Source of the DNA: Clostridia bacterium
GTDB lineage: Bacteria > Bacillota > Clostridia > Christensenellales > Borkfalkiaceae
Reading direction: 5' to 3'
Length of the DNA: 64,000 nt
Assembly: GCA_029066845.1 (NCBI GenBank)
Contig: JAIEFR010000002.1
Coordinates: 1 to 64,000, forward strand
A program made the translations under genes and the position numbers. This document shows, one piece after another, positions 25,039-34,612 of this stretch; position 1 is the first letter of the stretch, and each line of letters starts with the position of its first letter. The notes under the pieces were generated by a model. The model was given only the letters and a program-made list of their open reading frames with translations. It was not told where the DNA came from and did no database searches.

Positions 25039-26349
25039 ATGGCGGACAAGAAAAAGAACAACTTATTTGCGGCTGTCGGCGCGGCAACGGGGCTGGGCAA
25101 CGCGTTCAGATTTCCCGCGCTGTGCGTAAGCTACGGCGCGGCTTTCGTATTTGCATATGCCGCGGCTCTCGCGCTGGTCTGTTTTCCGCTTCTGTGCGCG
25201 GAACTGCACTTCGGCAGGCGTGCGGGCAATATGCGGCGCGCAAGGCTGTGGGCGTTCGTTATGCGCGTTGCGGCGGCAAATTCGGCGTTGATAGCGCTAT
25301 ATTACGCGGTCATTGCCTCAAAACTCGGCTCCGCGTGCCTGTCCTTCGCCTGCTTTGCAGTGCCTGAGGCGGAATTGTCCACCGTGTTTTTCATAGTGAC
25401 TGCCGTGCTCGTTACGGCGGTTGTCTTTATTTTGCTGAGCCGCGGACAGAGGGCTCTTGCCGTTTCGGGCAGGCTGTCCGTCGTGCTTTCGCTTGCTATG
25501 TTCTGCTTTCTGGCGGTAAAGGGCATATCGCGCGGCGGCGCGTTTTCGTCGCTCGATTTTTCGGCATTGCTAGGCGGTTCCATATGGGCGGACGCGCTCG
25601 GTCAGGCGCTTCTTGCTCTGTCGCTTGCCGCGGGGGTAATGCCGTCGTTCGCACGTGTGCAGGGGGAGGACTTTTCCGTGCCGCGCACGGCGTTTATAAT
25701 AGTCGCCGCAAACTTCGCGGGCTGTCTGCTCGCGCTGTTTTCAACGCTGCCCTTCGTTTCGTACTTTCCGCAGACGGACGGAATAAACTGCGCGCTTACG
25801 GTCTATCCGCAGGTGGTCGCCGCGGTTGCAAAAAGTCGGATAGGCGCGCGCGTTTTCGGCACGCTCGTCTATGCCGTGCTCACGGTGGTGGCGGTGCACT
25901 CGCTCGCTTCGCTCGCTACCCCCGCAATAACCATTGCGCGCAAAAGATTCGCATACGCCCCCGCAATTTTCTGCATTGCTTCCGCGCTGTTACTGCCGCT
26001 GTTTACGTCGTGCGGGTTGAAGGCGCTGTCGGCGTGCGACAGGGCGGCGTGCTCGGTTTCCGCAATTCTCATTGCGTTTGCGGAATGCCTGTTTTTCGCC
26101 TCGCAGAGGGATATAAAGGGGGCAAACAAGCTGTTTATGCGCTATTTATGTCCGCTTGCCTGCGGCTCGCTGGCTCTGTTCTCGCTGTGCTCGGCGCGGT
26201 TCGGCTGTTTTCCGCCCTTTGCCGCGGCGTGCGCGTTCGTTGCCCTGGCGGCGGTGTGGGGGTGCGGCGCGCTTCCTCAATTGACTTATTTTTCAAAACG
26301 CGTTAAAATATTGCGTAAGATAAAATCACCATATGAAAAAGACTCTTAA
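25039..26349 (+). CDS. Sodium:neurotransmitter symporter-family transporter
   Basis: A LeuT-fold, Na+-coupled symporter, probably for amino acids. The family signature in the first span reads ATGLGNAFRFPALCVSYGAA, close to the canonical GLGNxWRFPxL. About eleven hydrophobic segments are visible in 436 residues, a short member of the family. Its 3' end overlaps the start of the next ABC gene by 17 nt, so the two are likely translationally coupled. Substrate unknown. Confidence 0.85.
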   Translation: MADKKKNNLFAAVGAATGLGNAFRFPALCVSYGAAFVFAYAAALALVCFPLLCAELHFGRRAGNMRRARLWAFVMRVAAANSALIALYYAVIASKLGSACLSFACFAVPEAELSTVFFIVTAVLVTAVVFILLSRGQRALAVSGRLSVVLSLAMFCFLAVKGISRGGAFSSLDFSALLGGSIWADALGQALLALSLAAGVMPSFARVQGEDFSVPRTAFIIVAANFAGCLLALFSTLPFVSYFPQTDGINCALTVYPQVVAAVAKSRIGARVFGTLVYAVLTVVAVHSLASLATPAITIARKRFAYAPAIFCIASALLLPLFTSCGLKALSACDRAACSVSAILIAFAECLFFASQRDIKGANKLFMRYLCPLACGSLALFSLCSARFGCFPPFAAACAFVALAAVWGCGALPQLTYFSKRVKILRKIKSPYEKDS

Positions 26350-28030
26350 GTACTTAAAACCGTATTCGGGAATAGTCGCCTGGGGGCTGGTGTTCAAGTT
26401 TATCGGCAGCGTTGCCGAGCTCTTTCTGCCCCTCGTTCTCGATTACATAATAGACGAAGTCGTGCCCGTAAAGGATACGAAGATGATGATAATTCTCGGC
26501 GTTGCAATGCTCGGGCTGTCTTTCATCGCGCTGTTCGGCAACATTATCGCAAACCGCTTTGCCGCCCATTCGTCGGGAAATATGACGCGCGACCTCCGTT
26601 ACGATTTATTCAAAAAGACAAGCTCCCTCAAAAGCTCGCAGGTGGACGCCTTCACCTTGCCGTCCCTCGTTTCGCGCCTTACAAGCGACACGTACTACGT
26701 CAACCAGGCGGTTGCGCGTTCCCTGCGCCTCGGCGTGCGCGCGCCCATATTGCTTATCGGCGGCGTAATACTCACCTTCATACTCGACTGGCGGCTTGCG
26801 CTTGTACTGCTTGCCTGCGTTCCGCTTGTAAGCATAGCCGTGGTTATAATCACCAAAAAGAGCGTGCCTATGTACACGACCGTACAGCAGAGCGGCGACG
26901 CGGCGGTGCGCTCTATGCAGGAAAATATTTCGGGCGTGCGCGTCATAAAGGCACTATCAAAGACGGACTACGAAGTCGAAAAATTCGGCGCGGTCAACGA
27001 TAAGCTCACCGCCGACGAATACAAAACCAATAAAATCACCTCGCTCACCAATCCGCTTGCAACCCTCGTTTTAAGCCTGGGGCTTGTCGGGGTGATTGCG
27101 GCGGGCGCATATCTCTCGGCGGAAGCGGGCACTGTGCTCGCCTTTCTTTCGTTCTTCACGCTTATTTTAAACGCGATGCTGGGCATTTCGAAAATCTTCG
27201 TTACGCTCTCGCGCGGCGTGGCTTCGGCGGAGCGCATTGAGTGCGTTCTGGCAACCGATGAGAGAATGGAAGTAACCGACCGCCCCGACGGCGACCACGA
27301 ATACAAAATCGAGTTTAAGGACGTCAGCTTTTCCTACAACGGCAAGGAAAACAATCTGGAAGGCGTTTCGTTTAAAGTAAAGGCGGGGCAGACCGTGGGC
27401 GTAATCGGCGGCACGGGCAGCGGCAAGACCACTCTGATAAATCTTTTAATGCGCTTTTACGACGTCGGCAGCGGCGCGGTTTTCGTGGACGGAAAGGACG
27501 TGCGCTCTGTGGACGGCGGCGCGCTCCGTTCGCAGTTCGGCGCAGCTTTTCAGAACGACTTTTTAATCGCCTCCACGGTGCGCGAAAATATCGACTATTT
27601 CAGAGGGCTTAGCGAGGACGACGTTTCAAAGGCGGTCAGGTGCTCGTGCGCGGACGACTTCATCGAAGGGCTGGAAGGCGGACTCGATTTCGTGCTGGCG
27701 CAAAAGGGCGCAAACCTTTCGGGCGGACAGAAGCAGAGGCTGCTGATTGCCCGCGCGCTTGCCGGCAACCCCGACATACTCGTGCTGGACGACAGCTCCT
27801 CCGCGCTCGACTACGCCACCGACGCGCGGCTGAGAAAGGGGCTCAAAGAATACTATCCCGACTGCACCAAGTTCATCGTCGCGCAGAGGGTTAGTGCGGT
27901 AAGGCACGCGGATATTATCCTGGTTATGGACGACGGCAGGGCGGTAGGCACGGGCACGCACGAACAGCTAATGGAGAGCTGCGAGGAATACCGCCAGATA
28001 TGTACCGTTCAGTCAGGGGGTGATTTATGA
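26333..28030 (+). CDS. ABC exporter half-transporter with degenerate ATPase site
   Basis: 565 residues: six-span exporter domain (1-310) then a nucleotide-binding domain. Walker A is GGTGSGKT and the signature LSGGQ is canonical. The Walker B end reads VLDDSS, with Asp where the catalytic Glu should be, and the H-loop is IVAQRVS, with Gln for His. These are the marks of the non-hydrolysing member of a heterodimeric exporter such as TM287/288. The partner gene follows with a 4-nt overlap. Cargo (drug, lipid or peptide) cannot be inferred. Confidence 0.92.
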   Translation: MKKTLKYLKPYSGIVAWGLVFKFIGSVAELFLPLVLDYIIDEVVPVKDTKMMIILGVAMLGLSFIALFGNIIANRFAAHSSGNMTRDLRYDLFKKTSSLKSSQVDAFTLPSLVSRLTSDTYYVNQAVARSLRLGVRAPILLIGGVILTFILDWRLALVLLACVPLVSIAVVIITKKSVPMYTTVQQSGDAAVRSMQENISGVRVIKALSKTDYEVEKFGAVNDKLTADEYKTNKITSLTNPLATLVLSLGLVGVIAAGAYLSAEAGTVLAFLSFFTLILNAMLGISKIFVTLSRGVASAERIECVLATDERMEVTDRPDGDHEYKIEFKDVSFSYNGKENNLEGVSFKVKAGQTVGVIGGTGSGKTTLINLLMRFYDVGSGAVFVDGKDVRSVDGGALRSQFGAAFQNDFLIASTVRENIDYFRGLSEDDVSKAVRCSCADDFIEGLEGGLDFVLAQKGANLSGGQKQRLLIARALAGNPDILVLDDSSSALDYATDARLRKGLKEYYPDCTKFIVAQRVSAVRHADIILVMDDGRAVGTGTHEQLMESCEEYRQICTVQSGGDL

Positions 28031-29826
28031 AAGAGCCCCGTATGAATCTTAACGACAGGCGTTCGTTCGCACGCAAAAAGGTCAACGTTAAATACACGCT
28101 GTCGCGGCTGTTCGGCTACCTGAAGCCGTCGCTTCCGCTGTTTATAATCGTCTTTCTCGGCAACATACTTTCAATCGTTCTGTCGCTGCTGGGCCCGTAC
28201 ATATGCGGTCTTGCCATAGGCGAAATAAAGACCGACGGCACCACCGATTTCAACGCGATAATTTACTATTGCGTACTGCTGGTTGCGGTATATATCGCCT
28301 CCGAAGTAATAAACTACGCCACCACGGTGGGTATGGCGTACGTTGCGCGCAGGATGACAAACAAGATGCGCGGCGACCTGTTCAAGCGGCTTGTCAATCT
28401 GCCGGTAGGCTATTTCGATACCCGTCAGGCGGGCGACGTCATTTCAGTCCTTTCATACGATATAGATACGGTAGGTACATCGCTTGCAAACGACGTGGTG
28501 CTGGTGCTGAAGAGCGCGGTGCAGATAATAGGCTCGCTGGTGATGATGCTGGTAATTGCCGCACCCCTCGTCGCGGTGTTCGTCGTCACCATTCCGCTGT
28601 CGCTCATCATAACGCGCATAATCACAAAAAAGGTTCAGCCGCTCTACCGCAGGCGTTCGGCTAAGCTGGGCGAGCTCAACGGCTTTGCGGAGGAAGTGCT
28701 CACGGGTCAGAAGACCACCAAGGCGTACAACAGGGAGGAGGAAATTCTGTCCCGCTTCGGCGAGAAGAACGAGGCGGCTAACGATGCCTATACCAGGGCG
28801 GAATATCTCGGCACCATTTCGGGACCGAGCGTCAACTTAGTCAACAACCTTTCGCTTACGTTCATAAGCGTGCTTGGCGCAATGATGTACGCGTTCGGCT
28901 GGGGCGGAGTGGGCATAAGTCAGATAACATCGTTCGTGCTCTACTCGCGCAAATTCTCGGGACCCATAAACGAAATTGCAAACGTAATAGGCGAATTCCA
29001 GTCGTCCATAGCCGCGGCGGAAAGGGTGTTCACCGTGCTGGACGAAAAGGAAGAGGTGCTGGAAGAGGAGGGCGCGGCAGCGCTTACAAACGTGCGCGGC
29101 GACGTCGCCTTAAAGGGCGTAACCTTCGGATATTTGCCCGATAAGCCCGTATTGAAGGACTTTACGCTCAATGCAAACGGCGGCGACGTCATAGCCATAG
29201 TCGGGCGTACGGGCGCGGGTAAGACGACGGTTATCAATCTTTTAATGCGTTTTTACGACGCAGACGAGGGCGCGGTCACGGTGGACGGCAGGGATATAAA
29301 GAGCTTCACGCGTTCCTCGCTGCGCAGCGCCTTTACAATGGTGTTGCAGGACACCTGGCTGTTTGCGGGCACGGTGTACGAAAATATCGCCTACGGCTCG
29401 GAGGGCGCAACGCGCGAACGTGTGGAGGAGGTCTGCAAGCGCGCAAAAATACATTCCTTTATCACGCGCCTGCCGCAGGGCTACGACACCTATCTTTCGG
29501 ACAACGCCGTCAACATATCCAAGGGGCAGAAACAGCTTCTCACCATTGCGCGCGCAATGCTTTCGCCCGCGCCTATGCTCATTCTGGACGAGGCGACTTC
29601 CAACGTCGATACGCGCACGGAGCGCATTATACAGTCTGCAATGACCGAGCTTATGCGCGGCAAGACCTGCTTTGTAATCGCGCACAGACTGTCCACCATA
29701 CGCAACGCGGACAAAATACTCGTCGTAGAGGACGGCAGGGTAATCGAGCAGGGAAAGCACGAGGAGCTGATGGCGCGCGGCGGCGCGTACTGCAGGCTTT
29801 ATAACAGCCAGTTCGAAAGTTATTGA
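28027..29826 (+). CDS. ABC exporter half-transporter, catalytic partner
   Basis: 599 residues, the same architecture as the preceding gene with a longer basic N-terminus. Walker A GRTGAGKT, Walker B LILDEATS with the catalytic Glu, and H-loop VIAHRLS are all intact. Its signature motif is ISKGQ instead of LSGGQ. The two half-transporters therefore complement each other: this subunit's Walker motifs plus the partner's LSGGQ give one competent site, and the other site is degenerate. Overlap ATGA with the partner argues for 1:1 expression. Confidence 0.93.
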   Translation: MKEPRMNLNDRRSFARKKVNVKYTLSRLFGYLKPSLPLFIIVFLGNILSIVLSLLGPYICGLAIGEIKTDGTTDFNAIIYYCVLLVAVYIASEVINYATTVGMAYVARRMTNKMRGDLFKRLVNLPVGYFDTRQAGDVISVLSYDIDTVGTSLANDVVLVLKSAVQIIGSLVMMLVIAAPLVAVFVVTIPLSLIITRIITKKVQPLYRRRSAKLGELNGFAEEVLTGQKTTKAYNREEEILSRFGEKNEAANDAYTRAEYLGTISGPSVNLVNNLSLTFISVLGAMMYAFGWGGVGISQITSFVLYSRKFSGPINEIANVIGEFQSSIAAAERVFTVLDEKEEVLEEEGAAALTNVRGDVALKGVTFGYLPDKPVLKDFTLNANGGDVIAIVGRTGAGKTTVINLLMRFYDADEGAVTVDGRDIKSFTRSSLRSAFTMVLQDTWLFAGTVYENIAYGSEGATRERVEEVCKRAKIHSFITRLPQGYDTYLSDNAVNISKGQKQLLTIARAMLSPAPMLILDEATSNVDTRTERIIQSAMTELMRGKTCFVIAHRLSTIRNADKILVVEDGRVIEQGKHEELMARGGAYCRLYNSQFESY

Positions 29827-29864
29827 AAATTTTTTCCATTCTTCGACATTTTACCTCAATCGTC

Positions 29865-29894
29865 TTGCATTTTGCGGGGCATTTGTGATAAAAT
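29865..29894 (+). promoter_or_regulatory. Promoter of hydCBA
   Basis: TTGCAT at 29865-29870 and TAAAAT at 29889-29894, 18 bp apart, 32 bp before hydC. Confidence 0.6.
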
Positions 29895-29926
29895 CAAAAG
29901 GTAAGATTTTATGTAGGAGTTAACGT

Positions 29927-30415
29927 ATGTCACAGACCAATTTTAACGGAACGGGCGAACAGGAAAAGGCTCTGCGCGAGTGCATTGCAAAGCACAAGAG
30001 CGAGCGCGGCTGTCTTATGCCCATTTTGCACGAAGCACAGGAAATTTACGGCTATCTTCCCGCTGAGGTTCAGCAGCTCATCGCGGAGGAGCTCAACATT
30101 CCCCTGTCGGAAGTTTACGGCGTAGCCACTTTCTACACGCAGTTTTCCCTTCAACCCAAGGGCAAACACCGCATCAGCGTGTGCCTTGGTACGGCTTGCT
30201 ACGTAAAGGGCTCGGATAAAATCCTTGCCGCGGTGGAGAGGGAACTCAGAATCTCCTGCGGCGAATGTACCCCCGACGGCAGATTTTCAATCGACAGCTG
30301 CCGTTGCGTAGGCGCGTGCGGACTTGCACCCGTAATGATCGTTGACGACGACGTTTACGGCAGGCTTACCGAAAAGGACGTGCCCGAAATACTCGAAAAA
30401 TATATGCAGGATTAA
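29927..30415 (+). CDS. hydC: NADH/ferredoxin hydrogenase subunit HydC (NuoE-like)
   Basis: A thioredoxin-like [2Fe-2S] subunit of the multimeric [FeFe] hydrogenase. The four cluster cysteines are in CLGTACYV and in CRCVGACGLAP. The helical N-terminal half with HEAQEIYGYLP and EVYGVATFYTQF is the NuoE pattern. 162 residues. First of three co-directional genes with 11- and 15-bp gaps. Confidence 0.93.
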   Translation: MSQTNFNGTGEQEKALRECIAKHKSERGCLMPILHEAQEIYGYLPAEVQQLIAEELNIPLSEVYGVATFYTQFSLQPKGKHRISVCLGTACYVKGSDKILAAVERELRISCGECTPDGRFSIDSCRCVGACGLAPVMIVDDDVYGRLTEKDVPEILEKYMQD

Positions 30416-30426
30416 GAGGTGGAAAG

Positions 30427-32319
30427 ATGACCGTTAAAGAACTGGAAGAGAGAGCGGCCCGTAAAGCCGACCTCGTAAAAGTAAGAAAGATTATAAGAGA
30501 GCAGGCTGAAAAGCTTGCCGAAAACACAAGCTACCGCAAGCAGGTTCTTGTCTGCGGCGGTACCGGCTGTACTTCTTCGAGCTCGCTCAAAGTTATCGAG
30601 CAGCTTGAAGCAAGCTTTAAGGAACTGGGCATCGACGACGTTTTAATCGTCAAGACGGGCTGTTTCGGTCTGTGCGCGCTCGGTCCCATAATGATAGTTT
30701 ATCCCGAGGGTGCGTTCTATTCGCAGATGACCCCCGAGCACGCAAAGACGGTTGCCGAAAAGCACCTCGTCAAGGGCGGCGATATAGTTAAGGAACTGCT
30801 CTATGCAGGCACCGTTCACGAGGACGGAAGCGTTATTCCCTTCTCGGAAATTCCTTTCTATAAACACCAGATGCGTATCGCGCTTAGAAACTGCGGCGTA
30901 ATCGCGGCGGAGGATATAGACGAGGCGCTTGCCGCGGGCGACTATCAGGCATTAAAGAAAGTGCTGTTCGAAATGACGCCCGACCAGGTTATCGAAACCG
31001 TTCTGGCTTCGGGACTCCGCGGACGCGGCGGCGCAGGCTTCCCCACGGGACGCAAGTGGGCGTTTACCAAGGCTTCGGTAAGCGACGTGAAATACGTCTG
31101 CTGTAACGCCGACGAGGGCGACCCCGGCGCGTTTATGGACAGGTCGGTTCTGGAAGGCGACCCCCACACCGTGCTCGAAGCAATGACCATAGCGGGCTAT
31201 GCGATAGGCGCGCATCAGGGCTACATATACGTCCGTGCGGAATATCCTATCGCCGTAGAAAGACTTAACATAGCAATCAAGCAGGCGAGAGAGGCGGGCT
31301 TGCTCGGCAAGGATATTCTGGGCAGCGGCTTCGATTTCGACATCGACATCCGTCTTGGCGCGGGCGCGTTCGTCTGCGGCGAGGAAACGGCGCTTATGCG
31401 CAGTATCGAAGGCGGCAGAGGCGAACCCCGTCCCCGTCCTCCTTTCCCCGCAGTCAAGGGACTTTTCGATAAGCCTACGCTTTTGAATAACGTTGAAACG
31501 TGGGCAAACATTTCGCCCATCATCTTGAACGGCGCGGAGTGGTTTGCAAGCATCGGCACCGAAAAGAGCAAGGGTACCAAGGTTTTTGCGCTCGGCGGAA
31601 AGATTAACAACGTAGGTCTTGTGGAAGTGCCTATGGGCACCAAGCTCTCCACCATAATCGACGAAGTGGGTGGCGGTATACCCAACGGCAAAAAATTCAA
31701 GGCGGCTCAGACGGGCGGTCCCTCGGGCGGCTGTATCCCCGCGAAGTATATCGACATTCAGATGGATTTCGACAACCTCGTTGCAATCGGCTCTATGATG
31801 GGCTCGGGCGGACTTATCGTAATGGACGAGGACACCTGTATGGTGGACATCGCGAAGTTCTATCTTGAATTCACCGCGGACGAGAGCTGCGGCAAGTGCG
31901 TGCCCTGCCGTATCGGCACCAAGCGTATGTTGGAGCTTCTCACCAAGATTACCGACGGTAACGGCGAAGACAGCGACCTTGAAAACATCAAGGAAATCGC
32001 CGACCATATGAAGAGCTCCTCGCTGTGCGCGCTCGGACAGTCTGCGCCCAACCCCATACTGTCAACGCTTGCACATTTCGAGGACGAATATATCGCGCAT
32101 ATTCACGACAAGCACTGCCCCGCGGGCGTGTGCAAATCGCTTCTCAACTACTATATCGACCCCGACAAGTGCCGCGGCTGTACGCTGTGCGCACGCAACT
32201 GCCCCGCAGGCGCAATCAGCGGCGCGGTCAAGAACCCGCACGAAATCGACCTTAAGAAGTGCATAAAGTGCGGTCAGTGTATTGCGCACTGCAAGTTCAA
32301 CGCAATCGAGAAGAGATAA
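30427..32319 (+). CDS. hydB: NADH-binding hydrogenase subunit HydB (NuoF-like)
   Basis: 630 residues carrying FMN and the NAD(H) site of the bifurcating or confurcating hydrogenase. Domains in order: an N-terminal thioredoxin-like [2Fe-2S] domain (CGGTGCTSSSS, CFGLCALGP), the NuoF core with GLRGRGGAGFPTGRKW (FMN/NADH) and CNADEGDPGAFMDR, an SLBB domain, the [4Fe-4S] motif CGKCVPCRIGTKRM, and a C-terminal two-cluster ferredoxin domain (CRGCTLCARNCP, CIKCGQCIAHC). The extra end domains separate it from complex I NuoF. Confidence 0.95.
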   Translation: MTVKELEERAARKADLVKVRKIIREQAEKLAENTSYRKQVLVCGGTGCTSSSSLKVIEQLEASFKELGIDDVLIVKTGCFGLCALGPIMIVYPEGAFYSQMTPEHAKTVAEKHLVKGGDIVKELLYAGTVHEDGSVIPFSEIPFYKHQMRIALRNCGVIAAEDIDEALAAGDYQALKKVLFEMTPDQVIETVLASGLRGRGGAGFPTGRKWAFTKASVSDVKYVCCNADEGDPGAFMDRSVLEGDPHTVLEAMTIAGYAIGAHQGYIYVRAEYPIAVERLNIAIKQAREAGLLGKDILGSGFDFDIDIRLGAGAFVCGEETALMRSIEGGRGEPRPRPPFPAVKGLFDKPTLLNNVETWANISPIILNGAEWFASIGTEKSKGTKVFALGGKINNVGLVEVPMGTKLSTIIDEVGGGIPNGKKFKAAQTGGPSGGCIPAKYIDIQMDFDNLVAIGSMMGSGGLIVMDEDTCMVDIAKFYLEFTADESCGKCVPCRIGTKRMLELLTKITDGNGEDSDLENIKEIADHMKSSSLCALGQSAPNPILSTLAHFEDEYIAHIHDKHCPAGVCKSLLNYYIDPDKCRGCTLCARNCPAGAISGAVKNPHEIDLKKCIKCGQCIAHCKFNAIEKR

Positions 32320-32334
32320 GGGAGGAAGAGTGTA

Positions 32335-34050
32335 ATGGTAAATTTAAAAATTAACGGCATTGCGGTAAGCGTGCCCGAAGGTTCGACAATATTGCAGGCG
32401 GCAAAGCTCGCCAACGTGCGTATTCCCACCCTGTGCTATTTAAAGGAAATTCAGTGCATCGGTTCCTGCCGTATGTGCCTTGTAGAAGCAACGGGCGCAA
32501 GGGGACTTGTAGCCGCGTGCGTCTATCCCGTATCGGAGGGAATGGAAGTCAGGACTAATACCCCCAAGGTAAGAAAGTCCAGAAAGACCACTTTGGAGCT
32601 TATCCTTTCCACGCATAAAAAGAAGTGCTTATCCTGCGTGCGCTCTATGAATTGCGAGTTGCAGAAGCTCGCTCTGGAGTATAACGCGGAAGAGGACAAG
32701 TTCGGCACCGACCACGACATAAAGCCTATCGACGACCTTTCGCCGTCGGTTGTGCGCGACAATTCCAAGTGCATAATGTGTACGCGCTGCGTTGCGGCTT
32801 GCGAAAAGCAGACAATTGGCGCAATCGGTCCCAAGAACAGGGGCTATGCAAAGACTATCGGCTCTCCGTTCGACGTTTCGCTGGCGCATACCACCTGCGT
32901 AAACTGCGGTCAGTGCGTAGTTGCCTGCCCCGTAGGCGCGCTGTATGAAAAGAGCTCGGTTGCCGACGTATGGGGCGCAATCGTAGACCCCAACAAGAAG
33001 GTAGTATTCTTTACGGCTCCTTCCGTAAGGGCAACCCTGGGCGAGGCGTTCGGTCTGCCCGTGGGCACCAACGTGGAAGGCAAAATGGTCACGGCTATAA
33101 AGCAGCTGGGCGACGTGGAGTGCTTCAATATGGACACCACCGCCGACCTCACCATAATGGAGGAGGCGAACGAGCTGCTTGCACGCTTGAAGAACGGCGG
33201 CAAGACGCCTATGTTCACAAGCTGCTGCCCCGGCTGGATAAAATTCTGCGAGCATTACTATCCCGAATTCTTACCCAACCTTTCCACCTGCAAATCGCCG
33301 CAGGAAATGTTCTCGGCGCTGCTTAAAACCTACTACTGCAAGAAGAACGGCATAGACCCCAAAAATCTGTACGTCGTTTCGGTTATCCCCTGCACGGCTA
33401 AGAAGTTCGAGGTAACGAGGGAGGAGCTGGGCAATTATACGGACAGCGCAATCACCACGCGCGAGCTTGCCAAGATGATAAAGGAAGCGGGCATCGACTT
33501 TGCAAACCTTCCCGATACGCCTTACGACGATCCGTTCGGTCTGGCTTCGGGCGCGGGCGCAATCTTCGGCGCGACCGGCGGCGTTATGGAAGCTGCGCTC
33601 AGAACGGCGGCTATGGCGCTCGGCGACGGCGATAAACCCATCGTGTTCAACGAGGTACGCGGAACGCAGGGCCTGAAGGAAGCAACCTACACGCTCGGCG
33701 GCAAGACCGTAAAGGTTGCCGTTGCAAGCGGACTTGCCAACGCAAGAAAGATTTTAGACGGCTTGAAGAGCGGCGAAAAGGATTACACCTTCGTCGAGAT
33801 TATGGCTTGCCCCGGCGGCTGCGTAAACGGCGGCGGACAGCCCTACGTTCACGACGAGGTGCGCAATTCCGTAGACCTCAAAACGCTGCGCGCGCAGGCG
33901 CTTTACGATTACGATTCGGACAACAAAGTACGCTGCTCGCACGATAACGCCACGGTTACGGCATTGTATAAGGAATTCTTCGGAGAGCCCAACAGCCACA
34001 AGGCGCACGAACTTTTGCATACAACCTATGTAGAAAGACCTAAATACTAA
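32335..34050 (+). CDS. hydA: [FeFe]-hydrogenase catalytic subunit HydA
   Basis: 571 residues. N-terminal [2Fe-2S] domain (CYLKEIQCIGSCRMC), a His-Cys3 cluster (HKKKCLSCVRSMNC), two [4Fe-4S] clusters (CIMCTRCVAAC, CVNCGQCVVACP), then the H-cluster domain. H-cluster loops: TSCCPGW (L1), VIPCTAKKFE (L2) and EIMACPGGCVNGGGQP (L3). L2 has Ile where group-A enzymes usually have Met next to the ligand Cys. With HydB and HydC it should couple H2, NADH and reduced ferredoxin. Maturases HydE, HydF and HydG are not in this window. Confidence 0.95.
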   Translation: MVNLKINGIAVSVPEGSTILQAAKLANVRIPTLCYLKEIQCIGSCRMCLVEATGARGLVAACVYPVSEGMEVRTNTPKVRKSRKTTLELILSTHKKKCLSCVRSMNCELQKLALEYNAEEDKFGTDHDIKPIDDLSPSVVRDNSKCIMCTRCVAACEKQTIGAIGPKNRGYAKTIGSPFDVSLAHTTCVNCGQCVVACPVGALYEKSSVADVWGAIVDPNKKVVFFTAPSVRATLGEAFGLPVGTNVEGKMVTAIKQLGDVECFNMDTTADLTIMEEANELLARLKNGGKTPMFTSCCPGWIKFCEHYYPEFLPNLSTCKSPQEMFSALLKTYYCKKNGIDPKNLYVVSVIPCTAKKFEVTREELGNYTDSAITTRELAKMIKEAGIDFANLPDTPYDDPFGLASGAGAIFGATGGVMEAALRTAAMALGDGDKPIVFNEVRGTQGLKEATYTLGGKTVKVAVASGLANARKILDGLKSGEKDYTFVEIMACPGGCVNGGGQPYVHDEVRNSVDLKTLRAQALYDYDSDNKVRCSHDNATVTALYKEFFGEPNSHKAHELLHTTYVERPKY

Positions 34051-34064
34051 GTCAATAAAGAACA

Positions 34065-34097
34065 AGCGCCGCGCATAATTGCGCGGCGCTTCTATTT
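34065..34097. terminator. Bidirectional terminator between hydA and the HxlR gene
   Basis: A 10-bp stem (34065-34074 with 34081-34090), a 6-nt loop and TTCTATTT after it; on the minus strand TTGTTCTTT follows. Confidence 0.75.
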
Positions 34098-34104
34098 AAT
34101 CACG

Positions 34105-34431
34105 TCAAAGATTGTTTTTATAGTCGGTGCCCCATTCCAACATAGCGTCGAGTATGGGCTTTAACGATTTGCCGATGGGCGACAGCGAGTATTCAACGCG
34201 CGGCGGCACTTCGGCAAACACTTCCCTTTCCACAAGTCCGTCGTCCTCCAAAGCGCGGAGGTTGTCGGTCAATACTTTTTTGCTTATTGCGGGAATGGAC
34301 TTTATAAAATCGCCGAATCTCTGCTTTTCGTTAAAGACCAGATTGCGGATAATCAAAAGCTTCCACTTGTTGCCTATAAGCTGCACGGTGGTGGCAACGG
34401 GACATTCGGGTAATTCTTCTCTCGTCAGCAT
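34105..34431 (-). CDS. HxlR-family redox/electrophile-type regulator
   Basis: 108 residues, a winged helix of the HxlR family (CPVATTVQLIGNKWKLLIIR, then LTDNLRALEDDGLVERE). Cys10 (PECPV) matches the conserved N-terminal Cys used for thiol sensing in YodB, HypR and QorR. It has AAGGAG before its start. It is divergent from the cupin-macrodomain-SirTM genes with 181 bp between, so it probably regulates them. Confidence 0.92.
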   Translation of the reverse strand: MLTREELPECPVATTVQLIGNKWKLLIIRNLVFNEKQRFGDFIKSIPAISKKVLTDNLRALEDDGLVEREVFAEVPPRVEYSLSPIGKSLKPILDAMLEWGTDYKNNL

Positions 34432-34463
34432 AGCGTTTAACTCCTTGTCTGTATGGTAGGGCT

Positions 34464-34492
34464 ATTATACTAAACTCTGAAAATAAAGTCAA
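34464..34492 (-). promoter_or_regulatory. Promoter of the HxlR gene
   Basis: Minus strand: TTGACT at 34487-34492 and TATAAT at 34464-34469, spacer 17. Confidence 0.8.
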
Positions 34493-34551
34493 TAGTTTAA
34501 AAAAGAAACTAAGTAACAAATCTATTACCAGATAATAGAAAAGTAACGTTA

Positions 34552-34580
34552 TTGCAACAATTTTTTGCCTTTGCTATACT
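34552..34580 (+). promoter_or_regulatory. Promoter of the cupin-macrodomain-SirTM genes
   Basis: TTGCAA at 34552-34557 and TATACT at 34575-34580, spacer 17, with an extended -10 TGC. AT-rich dyad-like sequence (TAACAAATCTATTACCAGATAA) just upstream is the likely HxlR operator zone. Confidence 0.7.
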
Positions 34581-34612
34581 TCGGGTACAAATAAAATTTC
34601 GGAGGTTTAATT

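Noticed and set aside
30952..32007. Minus-strand open frame inside hydB (351 codons)
   Set aside because: Composition typical of an antisense shadow; HydB is complete on the plus strand.
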